From contig DASWCG010000397.1 in assembly GCA_036390175.1 (NCBI GenBank), positions 1 to 12,930 on the forward strand: a stretch of 12,930 bases of DNA, written 5' to 3'. Positions 7,501 through 12,930 of this stretch are shown here, one piece after another. The notes under the pieces were generated by a model that saw only the letters and a program-made list of their open reading frames with translations, ran no database searches and had not been told where the DNA came from. The position numbers were made by a program, and so were the translations under genes. The number at the start of each line of letters is the position of its first letter. Within the stretch, counting starts at the first letter, position 1. This stretch comes from DASQHY01 sp036390175. Lineage in GTDB: Bacteria > Acidobacteriota > Terriglobia > Acidiferrales > UBA7541.

Positions 7501-8562
7501 ATGCGGCATTCACCGCTGGTTCTCGTAGTTGCTCTGGCCATGCTGTTCCCCGCGGGGTTCGACCGCGCACAGCAAAAGCCCGCCCCACAGACTCCGCCGC
7601 AACAGGAGCAAACGCCCCAGAAGCTGGAAGGGCAGAAGCCCATCGTCTCGGTTGTCAACCTCGTGGACGTTCTGTTCACCGTTCTGAACCGGCGCAACAA
7701 ACTTGTGACCGATCTGACGCAGGACGATTTCCAGGTTCTTGACGAAGGCCAGCAGCAATCCATCCGCTACTTCAGCCGACAGTCTGACCTTCCTCTGCGC
7801 ATCGGAGTGATGATGGATACCTCGAACAGTATTCGCGACCGCCTGAAGTTCGAGCAGGAAGCGGCCACGGAATTCCTGTTCAATGTTCTGCGCCGGGGGA
7901 AGGATCAGGCTTTCCTGATGACCTTCGATGACGAGCCCAATCTGGTCCAGGATTACACGGACGACGCCGGCAAGCTGCGCGACCAGATTTTTCATCAGCG
8001 GGCCGGCGGAGGGACCGCCGTCTACGACGCTATTTACAAGGCTTGTCTCGAAGACTTAAGTCATCCGCCGCGTCCTGCGGGCGACGTGCCCGATATCGTT
8101 CGCCGCGTGATGATCCTGATCAGCGACGGCGAGGACAACCTCTCGGGGCACACGCGCGGCGAAGCCATCGAAATAGCCCAGCGCGCCTCGGTGGTGATCT
8201 ATACCGTCAGCACCAGCACACAGTGGGCCACCTCGGTGGATAGCACCGACGCCGCCAAAAACGTTGAGCGCAAGTACCACAAGACCGAAGGCGACAAGAT
8301 CCTCGAAGATCTTGCCGACGAAACCGGAGGCCGCGCCTTCTTTCCGTATCGAGTGGATGACCTCGACCAATCCTTCCAGGATATCGGCGATGAACTGCGG
8401 AGCCAGTACACGCTGGCTTACAACCCCACCAACTACGTCCCCAACGGCAAGTATCACAAGATCCACATCAAGGTGGACCGCAAAGGCCTGCAGATTCGCC
8501 ACCGCCGCGGCTACTACGCGCGCAAGTCCCCCGAAGCGCCCAACAATCCCGGCGGAAACTAG
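7501..8562 (+). CDS. Secreted VWFA-domain protein, acidobacterial type (paralogue 1)
   Basis: This encodes 353 aa. A signal peptide (about residues 1-24, MRHSPLVLVVALAMLFPAGF) leads into a Gln/Pro-rich spacer (25-46). An N-terminal beta domain has VVNLVDVLFTVLNRRNKLVTDL and DDFQVLDEG. The von Willebrand factor A domain follows from about 98 to 300. The metal-ion-dependent adhesion site looks complete: DTSNS (106-110), Thr172 in GGGTAVYDAIY and Asp209 in LISDGED. The C-terminal module has LRSQYTLAYNPTN (299-311) and RRGYYA. This order matches the 'VWFA-related' family abundant in Acidobacteriota, whose function is unknown; VWA domains generally bind protein ligands through a divalent metal. 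ATG 7501 is chosen over an in-frame TTG at 7462 because the signal peptide begins there and the promoter places the transcript start there. It ends 30 bp from the convergent second paralogue. Confidence 0.92.
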   Translation: MRHSPLVLVVALAMLFPAGFDRAQQKPAPQTPPQQEQTPQKLEGQKPIVSVVNLVDVLFTVLNRRNKLVTDLTQDDFQVLDEGQQQSIRYFSRQSDLPLRIGVMMDTSNSIRDRLKFEQEAATEFLFNVLRRGKDQAFLMTFDDEPNLVQDYTDDAGKLRDQIFHQRAGGGTAVYDAIYKACLEDLSHPPRPAGDVPDIVRRVMILISDGEDNLSGHTRGEAIEIAQRASVVIYTVSTSTQWATSVDSTDAAKNVERKYHKTEGDKILEDLADETGGRAFFPYRVDDLDQSFQDIGDELRSQYTLAYNPTNYVPNGKYHKIHIKVDRKGLQIRHRRGYYARKSPEAPNNPGGN

Positions 8563-8592
8563 CTTCCCATTCGTTTTGTGGATTCGGAGGGT

Positions 8593-9588
8593 TCAGCTTT
8601 TCGGCGCGTAATAGCCGCGCCGCGCCAGGACGCGCAGATCATTCGGGGCGGTCTCGATCTTGATCTTTCGGAATTTTCCGTCGCGCGCGGTATTCGTGGG
8701 ATAGTAACCGAGCTGGTACTGCGTGCGCAGCTCCTCGGAAATCTGGTCGAAAGCCTCCTGGAGCTTTTTCTCGCTGCGGACTTCGATCATGCGCCCGCCG
8801 GTTTCGTCGGTGATTTTCTTGGCTACGCCCGGGTTGTTGTATCCCATTTCGGACACAAGAAGAATGTGAATGACGGTGTCGCTGCGCTGCGCGGCTTCGA
8901 TGGCTTCCTCCAGCTTGACTTTGCTTCCTTCGTCCACGGCGTCGGTAATGATAACCAGAGCCTTGCGCCCGGCTTCTGAGGAAAGCTTCTCGCGGCACGC
9001 AACGTAAATCGCGTCATAAAAGGCTGTCCCGCGAGTCTGGCGCGCCGACGGCGGCAAGGGGCCCGGGTTGATAAGGCCTCCGATGGGCGCGTTGATCCGC
9101 GCTCTGCGGATGGCCCTCTCGAGCAGGTTGTGGTCGTCGGTAAAGTCCGCGAGCAGATCAATGTCCATGCCGAAGGAGACCACCATGGCCTCGTCGCCCT
9201 TCCTCATCACCCGCGTGAGGAATTGGGACGCGGCATCTTGCTCGGCTGGCAGGCGGTTGGTCTCGCTGCCGCTGGTGTCAATCAAGAGGCCGAGCGTGAT
9301 GGGAAGAGCAGTTTCCCTCGTGAAGTAGGCCAGCTTCTGTTCCTGATTATCTTCAAAGATGCGGAAGTCCTTCTGCTCGAGATTGGATACGATCCGCCTG
9401 CTCTTGTCACGGACCGTGGCGAAGACGTTCACCAGCGCCACCTGCACGCGGATCGGCTCCTGCCCTTTGTCCTGCGGCGGGGGCTGCTGTTGCGTGGCCG
9501 GCGGCGTCTGCGCTGCGGCCTTCGAAGTCAGCAGAGTGGCAGCCAGTACCGTTGCAGACAGCATCCAACTGTAGGTCCGAACGCGCAT
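8593..9588 (-). CDS. Secreted VWFA-domain protein, acidobacterial type (paralogue 2)
   Basis: This encodes 331 aa, on the opposite strand to its two paralogues. A signal peptide with an SKAAAQ cleavage region ends near residue 27, followed by a Gln/Pro spacer (28-43). The N-terminal beta domain has VQVALVNVFATVRDKSRR and KDFRIFEDNQEQKLAYF. The VWA domain (about 96-290) has a full MIDAS: DTSGS (104-108), Thr188 in RGTAFYDAIY and Asp216 in IITDAVDEGS. The C-terminal module has LRTQYQLGYYPTN (287-299) and LARRGYYAPKS. A short Pro/Gly/Asn-containing loop (about 167-183, INAPIGGLINPGPLPPSA) interrupts the domain before the Thr motif. An AGAAGGG lies about 10 bases before the ATG at 9588. It converges with paralogue 1 and diverges from paralogue 3. 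The role is unknown, as for the rest of the family. Confidence 0.92.
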   Translation of the reverse strand: MRVRTYSWMLSATVLAATLLTSKAAAQTPPATQQQPPPQDKGQEPIRVQVALVNVFATVRDKSRRIVSNLEQKDFRIFEDNQEQKLAYFTRETALPITLGLLIDTSGSETNRLPAEQDAASQFLTRVMRKGDEAMVVSFGMDIDLLADFTDDHNLLERAIRRARINAPIGGLINPGPLPPSARQTRGTAFYDAIYVACREKLSSEAGRKALVIITDAVDEGSKVKLEEAIEAAQRSDTVIHILLVSEMGYNNPGVAKKITDETGGRMIEVRSEKKLQEAFDQISEELRTQYQLGYYPTNTARDGKFRKIKIETAPNDLRVLARRGYYAPKS

Positions 9589-9612
9589 TGTATAATCGCC
9601 CTTCTATTTGCT

Positions 9613-9631
9613 TTGCATCGTTGAGATGCAA
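9613..9631. promoter_or_regulatory. Perfect 7-bp inverted repeat between divergent VWA genes
   Basis: TTGCATC (9613-9619) and GATGCAA (9625-9631) are exact reverse complements separated by GTTGA. The element sits 24 bp from the ATG of paralogue 2 and 74 bp from that of paralogue 3. The short arms and 5-bp gap suit a dimeric regulator's operator better than a terminator, since no T-run follows on either strand. No regulator gene is in the window, so the operator role is inferred. Confidence 0.4.
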
Positions 9632-9705
9632 GAGTCGCACCGTGGGATGTTCAGCCTGTGGGCGCCCAAGGAATCCGACCGCACAAATAGTCTGACGGGA
9701 GACAC

Positions 9706-10803
9706 ATGATTTGTCCACGGGAAACCTTCGCTGCCGCATGCGTCCTGATACTGGCCGCGCCGGTGATTTTGCTGCAGAGTGCCGCAGAGCCGGCCGCGCC
9801 CTCAGCAAACGTTAAGCAAGCCCGGCCGCCTCAGCCCCCGCGGCAATCTCCCCAGGCCCCCGATGATCCTCGCGCCAGGATTCGCGCCCGTACGGAGCTC
9901 GTGGTGGTTCCCGTCACGGTGAAAAGTGATTCCGGCCAGCTCGTGCCTGACCTGCGCCGGGAAGAGTTTCGCGTCCTGGAAGATGGCGTCGAGCAAGAGC
10001 TCGAAGTTTTTTCGAACGAGGCTTTCCCGCTCTCCGCAGTCATCCTGATTGACAACGAACTCCCCTCGAAGACCGCCGACCAGGTGGAGAAGAGTCTGCC
10101 CGCGATGGGCGGCGGGTTCAGCGACCAGGACGAAGTGGCTGTGGCCCGGTTTGACATTCGTCTCCACCGGTCCGGCGATTTCACCGCGGATAACGACGCG
10201 CTTCTGACTCAGCTCCAGCGCCTCGACCTCGACAAGGATAATCCCGGCGGACCTCCCGGGGGCCCGCTCAACAACGGCCCGCGCATCAACGGTGCGCCCG
10301 CGCCGGGAACCCAGGCGCAATCGCCGGGCGGCATCCAGTTCGGCAGGAGGTCCACGAAAAATATTGACGACGCTGTGTACGCCGCGGCCGAACTTCTTCG
10401 CGATCGCGCGCGCGAGCGCCGCAAAATCATCGTCTTGGTTTCCGATGGGAACAACTCCAAGTACAACACCTACAGCTTTGCGGACACCGTCAAACTCCTG
10501 GTTTCGTCGGGAATCTCCGTGTACGCGGTCGGCGTCGGAAATGCCGTGGCCAATCGCAATTTAAGCGTTGTCGCCAAGTACGCGCACGCCACCGGCGGCG
10601 ACGTGTTCTATGCCGTAAAACGCGAGAGCATGGAGGAATTGTATTCCGTCGTCACGGAAGAGGCGCGCAACCAATACACGCTCGCCTACGTACCGCACAA
10701 CACGGACCGGTCCGCGGACTATCACTCGATTGAAGTCCGCGTGCGGCGGCCCGGATTGACGCTGCTCGCCCGCGAAGGCTATTACACGAGCGGAAAGCCG
10801 TAA
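9706..10803 (+). CDS. Secreted VWFA-domain protein with degraded MIDAS (paralogue 3)
   Basis: This encodes 365 aa. A hydrophobic export signal covers about residues 8-27, followed by a Pro/Gln/Ala-rich spacer (28-60). The N-terminal beta domain has TELVVVPVTVKSDSGQLVPDL and EEFRVLEDGVEQELEVF. The VWA fold is recognisable, but the first MIDAS motif reads DNELP (116-120) where relatives have DxSxS, so both serines are lost. The Thr motif is replaced by RRSTKNIDDAVY (214-225), and only the last motif, VSDGNN (245-250), is intact. A Gly/Pro/Asn-rich insertion (about 178-212) sits before it. The C-terminal module is conserved: ARNQYTLAYVPHN (320-332) and LAREGYYTSGKP. The start is supported by GGGAG (9697-9701) four bases before the ATG. 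The protein is probably made and exported, but metal-dependent binding by the usual mechanism looks lost or altered. Confidence 0.9.
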   Translation: MICPRETFAAACVLILAAPVILLQSAAEPAAPSANVKQARPPQPPRQSPQAPDDPRARIRARTELVVVPVTVKSDSGQLVPDLRREEFRVLEDGVEQELEVFSNEAFPLSAVILIDNELPSKTADQVEKSLPAMGGGFSDQDEVAVARFDIRLHRSGDFTADNDALLTQLQRLDLDKDNPGGPPGGPLNNGPRINGAPAPGTQAQSPGGIQFGRRSTKNIDDAVYAAAELLRDRARERRKIIVLVSDGNNSKYNTYSFADTVKLLVSSGISVYAVGVGNAVANRNLSVVAKYAHATGGDVFYAVKRESMEELYSVVTEEARNQYTLAYVPHNTDRSADYHSIEVRVRRPGLTLLAREGYYTSGKP

Positions 10804-10834
10804 CGTTACCGCTACGCACGGCGCACATTTCTTC

Positions 10835-10863
10835 TTGACTTCGCGCGGCCGGACTCGTATAGA
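10835..10863 (+). promoter_or_regulatory. Near-consensus promoter in the gene-free stretch after paralogue 3
   Basis: TTGACT (10835-10840, 5 of 6 to consensus) and TATAGA (10858-10863, 4 of 6) are separated by exactly 17 bp. The predicted start is near 10870. It lies 32 bp past the stop of the third VWA gene and points into a stretch with no ATG that ends in a strong terminator, so it appears to serve a non-coding transcript. Confidence 0.65.
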
Positions 10864-10869
10864 AGAAAT

Positions 10870-11044
10870 CATTCCTGCGCGCTGCGTTCGAGAGAAGTGC
10901 AGCCGCCGGAATCTCCGAGGGGGGAATCTTTCGGAGAAATTGCGCGGCAAGAAGACGCCCTGGAAAGAAAAAGGGCAAGTAGGCGTAACGCTTGAAAACG
11001 GACGCGGGGCGCAGCGAAGATTTCCGGGCGCCCCGCTCTTTTTT
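10870..11044 (+). ncRNA. Candidate small RNA of about 175 nt, family unknown
   Basis: This stretch lies between a near-consensus promoter and an intrinsic terminator and holds no ATG on the plus strand. Visible structure: a hairpin with TCTCCGA (10912-10918) paired to TCGGAGA (10931-10937), extended below an internal loop by GCCGC (10902-10906) with GCGGC (10944-10948). A second small stem can form from GCCCT and AGGGC (about 10957-10976) inside ACGCC and GGCGT. CGCTGCG (10880-10886) is fully complementary to CGCAGCG (11010-11016), which could close the molecule or compete with the terminator stem. The length is like 6S RNA, but I could not fit the 6S central bubble. Both ends are predicted from motifs and the transcript itself is unproven. 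A leader RNA with no gene, or relics of one, is the alternative. Confidence 0.5.
11004..11044 (+). terminator. Strong intrinsic terminator
   Basis: GCGGGGCGC (11004-11012) pairs perfectly with GCGCCCCGC (11028-11036) across a 15-nt loop, followed by TCTTTTTT (11037-11044). On the plus strand it ends the candidate small RNA and any read-through from the third VWA gene. The T-run overlaps the stop codon (TAA at 11045-11043) of the opposing helicase-nuclease gene. On the minus strand the same stem is followed only by GTCCGTTTT, so it would be weaker there. Confidence 0.85.
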
Positions 11045-12930
11045 ATTCCCCTGAAGGGCCGCTCGGAAGCCGCGCGGTTACTTCCTCGTGCGCCGGGCAG
11101 ATGGGCCGGTAGCCGCAGCTCTTGCAGATAAAGCCCGGCTTCGCACTGAACTCGCCGGCGCGAATGTCGGCGGCCACCTCCTGGATGATCTCCTCAGCCT
11201 CTTTGAGCTGCTTGTCGTCGCGGGCGGTCAGGAGCGTCTGATTGTTTTGCAAATAATGGAACACCAGCCGCACCGGATCGAGATCCAGCACTTCGCGCGC
11301 CGCCAGCGCATAAATGCTGAGCTGCAAGTCCTTCTTCGCAGCGTTTTCATTTCTCGGGCGCCCCGTTTTGTAATCCAGGATTTCCACTTTTTTCGGGCCC
11401 CGGCCTTTCACAGCTCCGGCGATGGAATTGATCTGATCCATTCGGCCGGTGATGACGGTGCGGCTGTCGAGCGGCAGCGCAAACGGTTTCTCCTGTTCGA
11501 GGACGCTTGGCGGAGCCGCAGCCATACTCGCGTGGAAGTTCCGCAACTGCTCGAGGCCGTCGCGCCGGTACTCCGCCTCCTGGTAGTCATCCTCGAAACC
11601 CGCCGAAGTCCACTCCCTCTCGAAAATGCCGGCCACTTCCTCGTACGGCAACAGGTTGCCCTTTCGCAGTTCGCCGATGAAATTCTTGATGGTTGTGTGC
11701 ATGACGCTTCCAAAGCTCGTGGCGGCCCGCGGGCCTTCGCGGACTCCCCAAACGCGCGAGAAGAGATACTTCTGCGGACAGGAGCGATACGTCTCGATTG
11801 CGGAGGCGCTCAATTGCAACGGTTCACCCGCCGCCGGGTGAAATTGTTCGGCCCACTGGCCGATCCGCGAACCGGCGCGCGGCAGTTCGCTCGCTGCGGG
11901 GAAAAGAGAATCACGAGCCGCACCGGCCGGCAGCGGTTCGGCAAAGCCGCTCTTCTCCCGAAGAGGGACTTTCGGAGCAAGTTGCTCCACGTCGCGCCGC
12001 TTGATCTGCGGGTGGCTCCAGATGTCATCCAGGAAGGGAGACGGCTGGGTGCGCTTGTTGTGAACGAAGGTAAGCGTCAAATCTTCTTCGGCGCGCGTCA
12101 GGGCCACGTAAAACAGCCGGCGCTCCTCTTGGATGTGAAAATCGCCTTCGGGCAGTTCTTCTTTCATCAGCGCTTCCGGAAACTCCAGCACGCGCGGCCG
12201 CGCATTGGCTGGAAAACCGCCCTTCGAGAGACGCAGCACGAAGACGAACGGGAATTCCAGGCCTTTCGCGGCGTGTACGGTCATCAACTGGACCGCGTCG
12301 CCGCGCGCGTCTTCTTCGAGGTTGACTTGTCCGTTGGCCTGCTCGAAAAAGTCCAGATACTCCAGAAACTCCGGCAGCGTTTTTGTCTCGCTCTTCGCTT
12401 CCCATGGCCGGACAAATTCCCAGAGGCGTTCCAGGTATTTTTCATCCACCGGTGTCGCCACGCGATGCAGCTCGAGCCATTCGCGCAGCTCGGCGAGCAG
12501 TTCGGTCACCGCTCGCCGCTTCATCGTCACGCGCAACCCCGTAAGAAACGCGATCAGCTCGCTTGTGTTGCGCGCAGCGGTGAACGGCAGTTCGCTCTGC
12601 GGAGCCTGGAGCGCGTCGTAGAGCGGGGTTCTCTTGCTCTTCGACGCGCGCGCGCACAGCTGCACCAGGTCCCGCGGCTCGAATCCCCACGCCGGCGCCG
12701 CCAGCACGCGTGCGCACGCCACGTTGTCCGAGGGGTGCGCGATCAACCGAAGATAGGCCAGGACATCTCGCACCAACCGGTTTTCCAGAATCGAGAGGTT
12801 CTTGATGACGAACGGGATCTTCCGCCGCGCAAGCTCCCTTACCAGCGCGTCGCGATGGCTGTGCATCCGGTAGAGCACCGCGAAGTGGCTCCAACGCCGG
12901 CCGGACGCGTGGATTCGCTCGATTTCGCTC
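11043..12930 (-). CDS. UvrD-like helicase with C-terminal RecB-type nuclease, N-terminus outside the window
   Basis: The visible C-terminal 628 residues run to the right edge; the Walker A half of the motor is missing. Motor motifs present: SHFAVLYRMHSHRDALVREL (14-33), motif V-like MTVHAAKGLEFPFVFV (216-231) and motif VI-like EERRLFYVALTRAEEDL (268-284), as in UvrD/PcrA/AddA. The C-terminal third is a PD-(D/E)XK nuclease of the RecB/AddB family: GSVMH (407-411), TGRMDQI with Asp498, LDYKTG with Asp519 and Lys521, then QLSIYA (536-541). Cys384 in YRSCPQKY together with Cys602, Cys605 and Cys611 near the end matches the 4Fe-4S pattern of AddB, AdnA-like and Cas4 nucleases. The expected role is ATP-driven unwinding and resection of DNA ends for recombinational repair, probably in the cytoplasm. 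Nuclease and cluster residues all look intact. Whether it works alone or with a partner depends on genes beyond the edge. Confidence 0.92.
   Translation of the reverse strand, partial: SEIERIHASGRRWSHFAVLYRMHSHRDALVRELARRKIPFVIKNLSILENRLVRDVLAYLRLIAHPSDNVACARVLAAPAWGFEPRDLVQLCARASKSKRTPLYDALQAPQSELPFTAARNTSELIAFLTGLRVTMKRRAVTELLAELREWLELHRVATPVDEKYLERLWEFVRPWEAKSETKTLPEFLEYLDFFEQANGQVNLEEDARGDAVQLMTVHAAKGLEFPFVFVLRLSKGGFPANARPRVLEFPEALMKEELPEGDFHIQEERRLFYVALTRAEEDLTLTFVHNKRTQPSPFLDDIWSHPQIKRRDVEQLAPKVPLREKSGFAEPLPAGAARDSLFPAASELPRAGSRIGQWAEQFHPAAGEPLQLSASAIETYRSCPQKYLFSRVWGVREGPRAATSFGSVMHTTIKNFIGELRKGNLLPYEEVAGIFEREWTSAGFEDDYQEAEYRRDGLEQLRNFHASMAAAPPSVLEQEKPFALPLDSRTVITGRMDQINSIAGAVKGRGPKKVEILDYKTGRPRNENAAKKDLQLSIYALAAREVLDLDPVRLVFHYLQNNQTLLTARDDKQLKEAEEIIQEVAADIRAGEFSAKPGFICKSCGYRPICPAHEEVTARLPSGPSGE

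Noticed and set aside
8563..8592. Possible shared terminator between the convergent VWA genes
   Set aside because: Only a 4-bp stem (GGAA with TTCC) and a short TTTT can be drawn; this is too weak to call.
9591..9596. TATAAT on the plus strand just upstream of paralogue 2
   Set aside because: No -35 box lies at 16-18 bp upstream on the plus strand, and on the minus strand the hexamer would place the start inside the coding region. It is probably coincidental.
10897..10995. GTG-started open frame of 32 codons in the gene-free stretch
   Set aside because: The only nearby purine-rich sequence is two bases from the GTG, the peptide is Arg/Glu-rich without features, and the hairpin arms run through it. 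It is more likely chance within a structured RNA.
10835..11131. Plus-strand open frame of 98 codons crossing the terminator
   Set aside because: It begins at the TTG of the -35 box, runs through the terminator and into the opposite helicase gene, and has no features of a protein.

Overview
This GC-rich window carries a conserved housekeeping core flanked by genes typical of Acidobacteriota. The main taxonomic clues are three paralogous secreted proteins of the 'acidobacterial VWFA-related' type (the family described as TIGR03436) and a TonB-family protein with a long cytoplasmic N-terminus, a Gly-rich linker and a CxxC just before its C-terminal domain. I infer an acidobacterium from these gene families as remembered. 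No 16S or other marker lies in the window, and no search was run.

Layout, left to right. Positions 1-704 (minus strand) hold the N-terminal 234 residues of an exported protein that runs off the left edge. Positions 788-2164 (minus) encode a TonB-family energy transducer. Divergently from it runs a plus-strand cluster: ileS (isoleucyl-tRNA synthetase), lspA (signal peptidase II), lgt (prolipoprotein diacylglyceryl transferase), an rluD-type pseudouridine synthase, then the first VWA protein. The first four have tight or overlapping junctions, but a near-consensus promoter inside the 3' end of the rluD-like gene probably drives the first VWA gene on its own, very likely as a leaderless mRNA. 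The second VWA gene (minus) converges on the first with 30 bp between stops. The third VWA gene (plus) diverges from the second across 117 bp that contain a perfect 7-bp inverted repeat.

Positions 10804-11042 have no convincing gene and no ATG on the plus strand. They do contain a near-consensus sigma70-type promoter (TTGACT, 17 bp, TATAGA) followed about 140 bp later by a strong intrinsic terminator. This looks like an independent transcription unit for a structured non-coding RNA of about 175 nt. The right end (11043-12930, minus) is the C-terminal two thirds or so of a UvrD-like helicase fused to a RecB/AddB-type nuclease with cysteines suited to a 4Fe-4S cluster. Its 5' end lies outside the window.

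How the genes fit together: Lgt and LspA carry out the first two steps of lipoprotein maturation. IleS and the RluD-like enzyme serve translation and ribosome maturation. TonB and the VWA proteins act in or beyond the inner membrane, with the VWA function unknown. The least ordinary items are the candidate small RNA, the leaderless promoter and the third VWA paralogue, whose metal-binding (MIDAS) motif is degraded. I saw no mobile element, CRISPR array, tRNA or rRNA.
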